Origin: Gimesia aquarii
Lineage (GTDB): Bacteria; Planctomycetota; Planctomycetia; Planctomycetales; Planctomycetaceae
DNA: 64,000 bases
NCBI RefSeq assembly: GCF_007748195.1
Contig: NZ_CP037920.1
Location: 372,001-436,000 of the forward strand
Direction of reading: 5' to 3'
Shown in pieces: positions 56,581-64,000 of the stretch. Numbering within the stretch: the first letter of the stretch is position 1; every line of letters begins with the position of its first letter. The notes beneath the pieces were generated by a model that had not been told where the DNA came from, searched no databases, and was given only the letters and a program-made list of their open reading frames with translations. The translations under genes and the position numbers were made by a program.

Positions 56581-57969
56581 ATGCTGCATGGCAAAAAGAA
56601 CCTAAGCGATACCGATCCAGATTCAATGTTGACTCCTGCTTATGGTAGTCGGTCTATCAGTGAACCCGTTCCTAAGTACCGGATGCCCGAACAAGGGCTC
56701 CCTCCTAAAATTGCCTATGATTTAGTTCGTGATGAATTGATGCTGGACGGAAACTCGCGGCTCAATCTGGCCACGTTCGTCACTACGTGGATGGAAGATG
56801 AAGCGCGACAGCTTATGTCGGAAACTTTCGACAAAAATATGATCGATAAAGACGAGTATCCGCAAACCGCTGAAATTGAATTGCGGTGTACCAATATGCT
56901 GGCCAAGCTATGGAACGCGCCGCAAGATGAAGAAGCAGTAGGCTGTTCAACGATTGGGTCCAGTGAGGCGTCTATGCTGGGAGGTATGGCGTTAAAATGG
57001 AATTGGCGTAAACGGCGTGAAACGCAAGGAAAATCAGCAGCTAAGCCGAATATGGTGATGGGCATCAATGTGCAGGTTTGTTGGGAAAAATTTTGCCGTT
57101 ACTGGGAGATTGAACCACGTTTTGTTCCCATGGAAGGAGACCGTTTTTGTTTGAATGCAGAGGAAGCGTTGAAACTGGTTGATGAAAATACAATCGGAGT
57201 TGTGGTCATTATGGGTAGTACCTTTGATGGCAGGTACGAAAATGTGAAAGAAGTCAATGACGCGCTCTTAGAACTGAATGCGCAAAACGGCTGGGATGTT
57301 CCCATTCATGTTGATGGAGCCAGTGGCGGCTTTGTTGCTCCTTTTTTACAACCAGATTTGGAATGGGATTTCAGGCTTCCGCTTGTGAAATCGATCAACA
57401 CATCCGGGCATAAGTTTGGACTGGTTTATCCCGGCGTTGGTTGGATTGTCTGGAGAGATAAAGCAGAACTTCCTGAAGAGTTAGTTTTTCACTGTAACTA
57501 TCTCGGCGGCGACTTACCAAACTTTGCTTTGAACTTTTCACGACCTGGGAATCAAGTCGTCGCACAATATTACAATTTTTTGCGACTGGGACATGAGGGT
57601 TATCGCAGTATTCATCAAGCGTCACAAAATGTGGCCTTGCATCTTTCTTCAGGAATTGCAGAACTGGGACCGTTCCAATTAATTTCAGATGGAAGTTCGA
57701 TCCCTGTTTTTGCCTTCACTACGAATGAGAAAGCAAACTTCAGCGTATTTGATATCTCGAATAAATTACGAGAGCGTGGCTGGCTGGTCCCCGCTTATAC
57801 ATTCCCTAAAAACCGTGAAGACCTGGCAGTACTGCGTTGCGTTTGCAAAGAAGGCTTTACGAGAGACATGGCAGACATGCTACTTCTCGATATGCAACAT
57901 GCCATCGATTTTTTTGCTTCTCAACCCAACCACAGACCGGAAACAAAAGGCTCGGGGTTTCATCATTAA
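56581..57969 (+). CDS. gadB: Glutamate decarboxylase
   Basis: PLP enzyme that converts glutamate to GABA and CO2, consuming a proton. 462 residues, the same size as E. coli GadB. Conserved blocks: TFVTTWMEDEARQLM, VGCSTIGSSEASMLGG, IHVDGASGGFVAPFL and the PLP lysine Lys278 in NTSGHKFGLVYPGVGW. The ATG has AGGGAG 8 bases upstream. No GABA/glutamate antiporter is adjacent, so a classical acid-resistance pair is not seen here; carbon/nitrogen metabolism or pH homeostasis is possible. Confidence 0.95.
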   Translation: MLHGKKNLSDTDPDSMLTPAYGSRSISEPVPKYRMPEQGLPPKIAYDLVRDELMLDGNSRLNLATFVTTWMEDEARQLMSETFDKNMIDKDEYPQTAEIELRCTNMLAKLWNAPQDEEAVGCSTIGSSEASMLGGMALKWNWRKRRETQGKSAAKPNMVMGINVQVCWEKFCRYWEIEPRFVPMEGDRFCLNAEEALKLVDENTIGVVVIMGSTFDGRYENVKEVNDALLELNAQNGWDVPIHVDGASGGFVAPFLQPDLEWDFRLPLVKSINTSGHKFGLVYPGVGWIVWRDKAELPEELVFHCNYLGGDLPNFALNFSRPGNQVVAQYYNFLRLGHEGYRSIHQASQNVALHLSSGIAELGPFQLISDGSSIPVFAFTTNEKANFSVFDISNKLRERGWLVPAYTFPKNREDLAVLRCVCKEGFTRDMADMLLLDMQHAIDFFASQPNHRPETKGSGFHH

Positions 57970-57988
57970 GGAGTCCGTTACGAGAGTT

Positions 57989-58411
57989 TCAATCTTTTAA
58001 ATCAAAAGTAAACTCATTGCTACCCGCTTTTACATCCGCTTTGAGCGGACTTTTACTGATGTCGCGATATTTTTGCGGAAGATTCGGATACTCTTTCTCG
58101 GGAGCCGGGTTATCGGGTGTTGCCAACTCAGGAGGGGCAACTGCCACATTGTAATTTCCGAGTACAACCTCTGCGAGCTCTACCTGTCCTGATTCGTTTA
58201 AGAGGCCGACAGCCGCTTCCCCTTTGCCCGTGATCATCATACGTACTTCTCCCTCAGTCACAGGAGAGCCATTATGGGTAACAGTGATTGTAACGTAACC
58301 ACGTTTTTTTGTGTCTTCAGCTCCACCACAGCCAATCATCGTCAGACTGAAAAAAAGAATTGCAAATGCCAACATACTGCAACGTCGAAAGAGATCTATT
58401 TTAACCATCAT
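57989..58411 (-). CDS. Small putative lipoprotein, carboxypeptidase-regulatory-like
   Basis: 140 residues. The signal ends in a lipobox-like LTMIGCGG (Cys at about residue 28), then a beta-sandwich pattern VTITVTHNGSPVTEGEVRM, LLNESGQVELAEVVLGNYNVAV, typical of the small carboxypeptidase-regulatory-like proteins found downstream of DUF1559 genes in planctomycetes. It ends GSNEFTFDL. The DUF1559 gene lies upstream on the same strand, but a strong terminator lies between them. Two adjacent ATGs (58411, 58408). Confidence 0.8.
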   Translation of the reverse strand: MMVKIDLFRRCSMLAFAILFFSLTMIGCGGAEDTKKRGYVTITVTHNGSPVTEGEVRMMITGKGEAAVGLLNESGQVELAEVVLGNYNVAVAPPELATPDNPAPEKEYPNLPQKYRDISKSPLKADVKAGSNEFTFDLKD

Positions 58412-58443
58412 TCAATTTTATCCCATCATCTAAAAGTTGTCGT

Positions 58444-58483
58444 ATCAAAAAGTAAAGACCCCAGACGTATTAGGTCTGGAGTC
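58444..58483 (-). terminator. Terminator between DUF1559 gene and lipoprotein gene
   Basis: On the minus strand GACTCCAGAC pairs with GTCTGGGGTC (bases 58474-58483 and 58457-58466; one G-T pair) around 7 bases, followed by TTTACTTTTT. It lies 53 bases after the DUF1559 stop and just before the lipoprotein start. Confidence 0.88.
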
Positions 58484-58535
58484 CTTGCTTTGAATTTTTA
58501 CGGTTAATAAATAAGTACTTTTGCACTTTGATTCA

Positions 58536-59552
58536 TTAAAATTCACCGAGCACTTGGCCATCACTCTTGGAACAGAGATTTGCCAAAGTAGAGAAGTCAA
58601 GATTGTCAGACAGAAAACGAACTGCCCCGTCTGTCAGCAAAACATGCGTACCACCGGTGTGATAAGATCCCAGGATTGTGTTAGGACCATAGGTTCGGTA
58701 CGCCTCATCGCCTGCACCCGAATTCCAAAAACTGTTGATGGAATACTTAACTGTTGTGGTACCGGAGCCCCAGGTAGAACCATCTGGTAATGACGGTACT
58801 TTCGTAGAACTTGTAATTCCACTCCAGCCACCATAGTAATTAGAGCGAGAATCCTGATTATTCACCTGGCCAGATTGTTCACCCACAATAATCGTGTTGG
58901 ATGTTCCATCAGTGATATCGCGCATTCGAAACGAATCATTGGGTACTAACAGACCATTACTGCAAAATTGGCCCGCACCGTAACCGGCTGACGCTGCAGA
59001 ACAAACCGCTGTTGTAGCTCCGGAAGGATCAGGAGTGGCACCTGCAATGCCCACGTAGTCCATTGTCTGACCTAATTCACTATTATTTTTGACATTCGCG
59101 CTGTCATTCGCCGCATTGGAATGAGGAGAAGAGGGACAATTATAAACGGGAACCCGTAAGGTTTTCAGAATTTCATTCGTACCCGCTCCTGTACCATATC
59201 CATAACCCGAACTTCCTGCAGAAGCAAATCCAATCGTTGAAGTACCAATTGAGAAATTCATTTGGTTATAAGCGGGGGCTTGATCCAAGTAAGGGAGTAT
59301 GGGGGCACGCCAGTTGGCTCGCCAAACAGGGCTCTGTTCGCCAATAGGAAAGCGTAAAAAAGTGTCATGGTAATTGTGTAATGCCAAACCAATTTGCTTC
59401 ATGTGGTTTTTACAGGTACTCCTGCGAGCCGCCTCCCGTGCCTGTTGAACCGCCGGTAATAACAATGCAATTAAAATTGCGATAATGGCAATCACCACTA
59501 ATAATTCAATGAGGGTGAAGCCACGTTTGCGTAGAATGTGCCTGCTAAACAT
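58536..59552 (-). CDS. DUF1559 (SBP_bac_10) prepilin-like protein
   Basis: 338 residues. A type III-like pilin signal KRGFTLIELLVVIAIIAILI (cleavage before Phe, Glu at +5) is followed by QQAREAARRSTCKNHMKQIG and the DUF1559 domain with GLALHNYHDTFLRFPIG, a Gly/Ser/Asn-rich middle and YHTGGTHVLLTDGAVRFL near the end (H-x-G-G...D-G). Such proteins are greatly expanded in planctomycetes and are thought to be surface or matrix components; function unproven. AAGGA lies 8 bases before the ATG. Confidence 0.93.
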   Translation of the reverse strand: MFSRHILRKRGFTLIELLVVIAIIAILIALLLPAVQQAREAARRSTCKNHMKQIGLALHNYHDTFLRFPIGEQSPVWRANWRAPILPYLDQAPAYNQMNFSIGTSTIGFASAGSSGYGYGTGAGTNEILKTLRVPVYNCPSSPHSNAANDSANVKNNSELGQTMDYVGIAGATPDPSGATTAVCSAASAGYGAGQFCSNGLLVPNDSFRMRDITDGTSNTIIVGEQSGQVNNQDSRSNYYGGWSGITSSTKVPSLPDGSTWGSGTTTVKYSINSFWNSGAGDEAYRTYGPNTILGSYHTGGTHVLLTDGAVRFLSDNLDFSTLANLCSKSDGQVLGEF

Positions 59553-60127
59553 GGAAATGTCCTTCGGTAAAAATGAAAATTAAAAATCGAGCGTAAAGTT
59601 GCCTTAAGAAAAGAGGTAAACTACTCTGGAGGGATCTTGTTGGTGGAAACTCTTAAATGAAACGCTAAAACACCAATAATGCAGATTCTTAGACGCATAA
59701 TAATACTCATATGATATTTATTTAGATTACTTCATTAAATGCCCAAAAGTAACAACAAAAGTCATGATATTTTTAAAATCGAGGGCATAAAACAGTGTTA
59801 CTGTGTTCATTTTTTGAGCGATTTACAAAATATGTAGCTCAAAAAGATCAGTTGTCACACTTAATTTTGAATAAGAAATACTTAGTTGAACTAGTAATCT
59901 AACCACCAAACTTCGTTCAAAGTATCTCTTAATTTCTTAGAATTCTTCAAAAATTACCTTATTCTTCGATCAATTAATTCCTGTCAATGTTGTGCTCATT
60001 GCCTCTGAGTTGGAACGATTGACCTTTTAAGATCAGAGGCTTGGCTCTGCTAGAAGTGGTTTGTTCTGATCAAACAAAAACGACATAATGAGAGCTTCTA
60101 TTCAACCGTCAATAATGAGGAACGATT
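59553..60127. other. Divergent intergenic region with dyads
   Basis: 575 AT-rich bases between the DUF1559 gene and the DUF1080 gene, with no protein gene supported. A small dyad ACAGT-GTT-ACTGT (59792-59804) and a long inverted repeat (annotated separately) lie near the centre. The right end has the GAGGAACG ribosome site of the next gene. Confidence 0.45.
59811..59845 (+). repeat. Inverted repeat resembling a terminator, no gene before it
   Basis: TTTTTGAGC (59811-59819) pairs perfectly with GCTCAAAAA (59837-59845), with an inner TACA/TGTA. The flanking T's and A's give a terminator-like shape on the minus strand, although no gene ends here. It could end a small RNA or serve as an operator. 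Confidence 0.45.
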
Positions 60128-60907
60128 ATGCGACTCACGCCTTTTGCTCTTAGCATATTGCCATTGATTTTTGTTACGTCTTGGTCCTCTGCTTTCGCTG
60201 AAATCGGCGTTTCTGCCAAACCGCCCACCGATGCCGAAGTTCTCCTCGATGGCAGCCGGGAAAAGCTGGATCAAAAGTGGACCTATTGGAAAGGACCTCG
60301 TTTTAGTTCTTCACTTCCGATCAAGTGGAAAATTGTTGAAGACCCTGTCGATACGGGTACGGTTGTCATGACCGATGATCCTGCAGCTGCAGGAGGAAAA
60401 TATGGAACAGCCGACATTGTGACGAAAAAGAAATATCGTGACTTCCGTCTACATGTTGAATTTCTAGTGATGAAACCAGGTGGCAATAGTGGAGTCTATT
60501 TACAGAACCGCTATGAAATTCAAGTTTTGGATGGTGATAAAACGAAGCATGGTATGGGGGCTGTCATTAACCGTACCGAATCACCCTATCATGCTTATAA
60601 CGGAACAGGGAAATGGAACGCTTACGACATTACGTTTCGCGCTGCCCGTTTCAAAGATGGGAAGCTGGTCGAAAAGCCGCTCGTTTCAATGTACTTCAAT
60701 GGTAAGAAGGTGCATGAGAACGTGACGATCAACAAAGTCTGGGGTGGTCCCAATTCTGGACTGGATGGTGGAAATAATAACGGATTTGGAATTACCGATA
60801 CTCCCGGTGGAATTAAGCTCCAATGTGAAGGACATGATGTACGCTACCGAAATGTCTGGATCAAAGAACTTGATCTCAAAACGGCTGATACTGACTTTCG
60901 GGAATAA
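60128..60907 (+). CDS. Secreted DUF1080 (3-keto-disaccharide hydrolase-like) protein
   Basis: 259 residues with a signal peptide (FALSILPLIFVTSWSSAFA). The concanavalin-like DUF1080 fold is shown by DFRLHVEFLVMKPGGNSGVYLQ, RYEIQVLD, GTGKWNAYDITFRAARF and GGIKLQCEGHDVRYRNVWIKEL. Some members hydrolyse 3-ketoglycosides, others have only been predicted to act on sugars. The ATG has GAGGAACG just upstream. Convergent with the PhoD-like gene, 6 bases between stops. Confidence 0.88.
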   Translation: MRLTPFALSILPLIFVTSWSSAFAEIGVSAKPPTDAEVLLDGSREKLDQKWTYWKGPRFSSSLPIKWKIVEDPVDTGTVVMTDDPAAAGGKYGTADIVTKKKYRDFRLHVEFLVMKPGGNSGVYLQNRYEIQVLDGDKTKHGMGAVINRTESPYHAYNGTGKWNAYDITFRAARFKDGKLVEKPLVSMYFNGKKVHENVTINKVWGGPNSGLDGGNNNGFGITDTPGGIKLQCEGHDVRYRNVWIKELDLKTADTDFRE

Positions 60908-60913
60908 GGGCTG

Positions 60914-62470
60914 CTATTTCTTGCCGTGGGGTTTGTTGTGTTGGTACAACACTTTCCCTTTCTCATCGTGAAACACAAAAGAAAGTGTCGCCGGTGATTG
61001 TTTATCTGCCGGCGTTACTTTCACCAGTAAGAATCCACCGGAACGTGGATCTTGTGAGTAGGCTTGTTTGATGAGCCCTTTCGGATCAGTTGATTTGGGA
61101 TCACCGGGTTTGCGACCTAAGCGAGAATTGGCATCGACCAGCGCACCACAGGAAAATTCTTCAAACCCGCTGGGGTCAGTGGCGTGATATTGCCAGTGTC
61201 GATCACCGCAGACAATAAAGAAGTTCTGCTGATCCAAACCGTTCTCTTTCAGCCATTTAAAAAATTCATCACGCTCATGACGAAATCCACCGATATCACA
61301 ATGGTTGTCCGTCTTTCGTAAATCATCGGGACCAACCATTGGAGTAGGTGAAATTAAGAGTTTGAATGTCGCGTCACTCTCTTTTAATGTTTTTTTCAAC
61401 CACGCTTTTTGCTCATCGCCCCAGATCGATTTTCCAGGACCGTCTTTCATCGCATTTGGACTACGATACATGCGATTTTCCGGCAGCCAGATTTGTAAAT
61501 CCTTGCTGACCCGATGGGTCCTGTATGTTTTAGCGTCCTTGTCATCCATTGGTGCAACAGGTAGTTGTTCCAGCATCATCGCTCGACCTTCATCCGGAGA
61601 AGGCCGATGATCGCCCGTATTATCACCATCATCGATGCGGTAATCATGATCATCGATTTCCCAATAAGTGGGCACGGCAGCGAACAGGTCACGATAGCGA
61701 GGCTGCACGAATTGCTCATGCCATTTCTGTCGCAATTCAGGAATCGTTTCCGCCCGCGGTTTATCGGGGGTGTCATAATAAACATTGTCACCGGTGCCTA
61801 TGAAGAAATCGGGCTTTAATTTCAAGATCGTCTCTAACGCCGGATAACCCAAGTGTTTATCAGGACCTGAGTAAGGCTGAGGGAGCTTTGTGTTATTTTC
61901 TATCAAATGTTGTTTTTTATCGATGCGATCGTCGCCGTGAAACTTCGCATAGTTCATTCCAGTTACAACCACAAATTCTACTGGCTTTGCCTGACTCGCG
62001 CCGGGTAGCGTTTTGAATCGGGCCGTCGGGCCAGCGTGCAACTGATCTTCTGTTGAGCCAATTTCAGTCGTACATTCGAACTCCGTTCCTGCCGGTAAAT
62101 CTGTAAAGGAAGCGCGTGCGATGAAGTCATGATCGGCTATCGCTTTTACGATTTGAGCACTCCCCTTCGCCGTATCCGATTTTTCTTCTGATATAGGTCG
62201 CAATATAAATTTGACGAAGCCCGGCATCCCTTTGACATCGCGGTCGACCAGTTTGTCGGTCTCTGTTAACCGTACCTGTACTAAGGCGCTGTCTGGTGTG
62301 ACCTCGCCTACCATAATTCCCATGCCAGCCATTGGGAGCTCACCATCAGATTCAGCAGGAAGAGGAGCAGTTTCTCCCTGTTCAACTTCGACCACAACGA
62401 CTGACTCTTCAGGGTTCTTTTTTTCGCAGCCAAACAAAAACAGAAGACACAACAGACAGCATACTCTCAT
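60914..62470 (-). CDS. PhoD-like alkaline phosphatase/phosphodiesterase lipoprotein
   Basis: About 518 residues. A lipobox in [12 protein letters not shown] predicts lipid attachment. A fibronectin-like N-terminal part ([15 protein letters not shown]) precedes the metallophosphoesterase domain with [34 protein letters not shown] and a His-containing [12 protein letters not shown], as in PhoD-family enzymes that hydrolyse phosphodiesters. I start at ATG 62470, which has GAGGGAG about 9 bases upstream, rather than the 28 codons longer frame to 62554. Confidence 0.87.
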   Translation of the reverse strand: MRVCCLLCLLFLFGCEKKNPEESVVVVEVEQGETAPLPAESDGELPMAGMGIMVGEVTPDSALVQVRLTETDKLVDRDVKGMPGFVKFILRPISEEKSDTAKGSAQIVKAIADHDFIARASFTDLPAGTEFECTTEIGSTEDQLHAGPTARFKTLPGASQAKPVEFVVVTGMNYAKFHGDDRIDKKQHLIENNTKLPQPYSGPDKHLGYPALETILKLKPDFFIGTGDNVYYDTPDKPRAETIPELRQKWHEQFVQPRYRDLFAAVPTYWEIDDHDYRIDDGDNTGDHRPSPDEGRAMMLEQLPVAPMDDKDAKTYRTHRVSKDLQIWLPENRMYRSPNAMKDGPGKSIWGDEQKAWLKKTLKESDATFKLLISPTPMVGPDDLRKTDNHCDIGGFRHERDEFFKWLKENGLDQQNFFIVCGDRHWQYHATDPSGFEEFSCGALVDANSRLGRKPGDPKSTDPKGLIKQAYSQDPRSGGFLLVKVTPADKQSPATLSFVFHDEKGKVLYQHNKPHGKK

Positions 62471-62711
62471 ATGAGCACTCCCTCGGAATGAGCAAAATAC
62501 TTTGGAAAGATATAATTTGATTCGTTCACAGTTACCGCCCCAGTACAGACTCATTTATAGTTACTTTTTTACTCAGATGCTACGATTTATGAATAATCTG
62601 AATGAAAAAGCTTGCTGATACTGATTGTAATACGTCAAAATGAACGGTTATTGTAAATTCTTAAATCGAAGATTAGCTGTATATCACTCCTTAATTTGAA
62701 GAAGGCCCACC

Positions 62712-63494
62712 ATGAAACTCTCCAAGCTGATTCCCTTGTTCACAATCTGTCTACTTACTTTGACACACACTGTGTTTGCTGAAAAACAAGCTGAAGAAGC
62801 CTGGAAAAAACTGGTTCGATCACCCCGTTTTAATAAACGCCCTGCGTTTCAATTTGTCGAAAATAATGCCAAACTTCCGAATGTTTTGTTATATGGCGAT
62901 TCGATTTCCATCGCCTATACCGATGCCACCCGCGATGCACTCAAGGGCAAAGCCAACTTATATCGTCTGTATTGTAACGGTGGTGATTCTTCGTCTTTTA
63001 TCAATAAAATGAAAACCATGCATACGACAATGAAAGATAAGAATCTAAAAGGACATTGGGACTTCGATTGGGATGTCATTCATTTTAATGTTGGCCTGCA
63101 CGATCTGAAGTATATGAGTGGGAAAAAACTAGATCGTGTAAATGGCAAGCAAGTCACTTCTCCCGCGGATTACGAAAAGAATCTACGTGCTATCATTGCT
63201 TATCTCAAAAAATCAGCACCCAAAGCAAAACTCATTTTCGTGACAACGACCCCTGTCCCTGAAGGTGAAGCTGGTCGTATCGCAGGCGATGCAGCAAAGT
63301 ATAATCAAATTGCCATGAAAGTCCTCATGGATCATCCAGAGATTATGGTCAACGACCTTTATGCTTTGACAAAACCATACCACAAAAAATGGTGGACGAA
63401 ACCGGGCAACGTGCACTTCAACTCCGCCGGCGCGACTGCACAAGGCAAAGAATCAGCTCGTGTGATTGAACAGGCACTCAAAAAACAGGATTAG
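62712..63494 (+). CDS. Secreted SGNH/GDSL-type esterase
   Basis: 260 residues with a signal peptide (LIPLFTICLLTLTHTVFA). The catalytic Ser64 lies in the block-I motif LLYGDSISIAY; block II/III give CNGGDSSS and FNVGLHDLKYM; block V is PGNVHFNSAGA with the conserved His. It probably deacetylates a carbohydrate or acts as an esterase/lipase. GAAGAAGG lies 11 bases before the ATG. It is convergent with the truncated propeller gene. Confidence 0.88.
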   Translation: MKLSKLIPLFTICLLTLTHTVFAEKQAEEAWKKLVRSPRFNKRPAFQFVENNAKLPNVLLYGDSISIAYTDATRDALKGKANLYRLYCNGGDSSSFINKMKTMHTTMKDKNLKGHWDFDWDVIHFNVGLHDLKYMSGKKLDRVNGKQVTSPADYEKNLRAIIAYLKKSAPKAKLIFVTTTPVPEGEAGRIAGDAAKYNQIAMKVLMDHPEIMVNDLYALTKPYHKKWWTKPGNVHFNSAGATAQGKESARVIEQALKKQD

Positions 63495-63528
63495 AAGTTT
63501 CAGCAGTCCTATTTTCAGAATCAACATG

Positions 63529-64000
63529 CTAAGATTTTGCGAAACGCACGCAATAGATGGGAGGGAGTGTCGTCGAGATCGTTTGCCAGGAATCACCACC
63601 ATCTTCTGAAATCCAGAGGTTACCCGTTGTGGAACCTGTAACGAGACATTCACCCGTTTGATCCACGTCCAACGCGTGCCGATAAACGATATCATATGCA
63701 TACTCTTGAGGCAGACCATTCGTGAGAACCTCAGAAGTCAAACCACCATCGGTGGTGCGGGCGATCACAAATTTACCGTCAATGGGTATTCGACATTCAT
63801 CTTTGATTGCCGGCACAAACCAGGCGGTATCTGGTTGTTTTGGATGGACGGCGACGGCAAACCCGAACCCGGAAGGTTGAATGGTTGTAATCTCTTGCCA
63901 GGAATTGGCACCATCAGTAGTGCGAAATACACCATTATGGTGTTGAGCCCAGTAGAAATCGGGATGTGATGGTGATTGAACGAGACAATGTACATCTTGA
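63529..64000 (-). CDS. Sialidase/Ycf48-like beta-propeller protein (5' end outside window)
   Basis: The reading frame stays open to the right edge, so only the C-terminal ~157 residues are seen. A GTG at 63816 lies mid-frame and is not the start. Repeated BNR/Asp-box-like patterns recur: HNGVFRTTDGANSWQEI, VIARTTDGGLTSE and LWISEDGGDSWQTI, the S/T-x-D-G-G-x-S-W signature of sialidase and Ycf48-like propellers. HPKQPDTAWFVPAIKD links two blades. Whether it is an enzyme, a structural propeller or a VPS10-like protein cannot be told from this part. Confidence 0.75.
   Translation of the reverse strand, partial: QDVHCLVQSPSHPDFYWAQHHNGVFRTTDGANSWQEITTIQPSGFGFAVAVHPKQPDTAWFVPAIKDECRIPIDGKFVIARTTDGGLTSEVLTNGLPQEYAYDIVYRHALDVDQTGECLVTGSTTGNLWISEDGGDSWQTISTTLPPIYCVRFAKS

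Overview
The window reads as a chromosomal stretch of a planctomycete, most likely order Planctomycetales and possibly a Gimesia-like marine genus. That placement is an inference from family content: a DUF1549/DUF1553 protein, a DUF1501 protein, a type I sulfatase, a DUF1559 prepilin-like protein paired with a small lipoprotein, DUF1080, DUF1570, GYF_2 repeats, and a MotB-like protein with no adjacent MotA. Base composition looks moderately AT-leaning. Both ends cut genes: a SecA-like ATPase at the left edge and a beta-propeller protein at the right edge. I see no insertion sequence, prophage, CRISPR array, rRNA or tRNA. The one clear RNA gene is the RNase P RNA.

Layout. 1-8.5 kb: SecA-like ATPase, RND/MMPL exporter, membrane-bound nucleotide-sugar dehydratase, a TrpG/PabA amidotransferase and MoeA. 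8.7-18 kb: Lnt, a triple-GYF_2 membrane protein, RNase D with a small secreted protein, MotB-like protein, two small planctomycete-type proteins (one FtsB/DivIC-like) and enolase with a strong terminator. 18.4-25.2 kb: a dense plus-strand run psd-pssA-ribE-rsmA-guaB and an exported protein whose start lies inside guaB, closed by a terminator, then a small hypothetical gene. 25.6-33 kb: a minus-strand group (KAP-like NTPase, Tat-exported TIM-barrel protein, GT4 glycosyltransferase), then a CNNM/CorC-like protein and MetRS. 33-47.7 kb: an exported/degradative region with a beta-propeller protein, serine hydrolase, pseudopilin, sulfatase, DUF1549/DUF1553 protein, DUF1501 protein, PPC-domain protein, DUF1570 peptidase-like protein and AI-2E transporter. 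47.7-54.9 kb: beta-helix protein, FHA-RsgA pair, rnpB, a Tyr/Asn-rich secreted protein, IlvB and a 67-residue membrane protein. 55-64 kb: a TIM-barrel-like protein, glutamate decarboxylase, a lipoprotein/DUF1559 pair, DUF1080, PhoD-like phosphatase, SGNH hydrolase and the truncated propeller.

How the genes work together. Housekeeping clusters (phospholipid decarboxylation and synthesis, riboflavin, rRNA methylation, GMP synthesis) alternate with exported proteins typical of planctomycetes: sulfatase, pectate-lyase-like, PhoD-like, GH43-like, SGNH and DUF1080. Together they suggest a bacterium that breaks down sulfated or complex polysaccharides and their phosphate or acyl decorations. I did not find a clearly new multigene system. 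The parts most worth a second look are the FtsB-like protein next to enolase in a lineage reported to lack FtsZ, the KAP-like NTPase, the short SecA paralogue, the deep guaB overlap, and several strong inverted repeats in leader regions.
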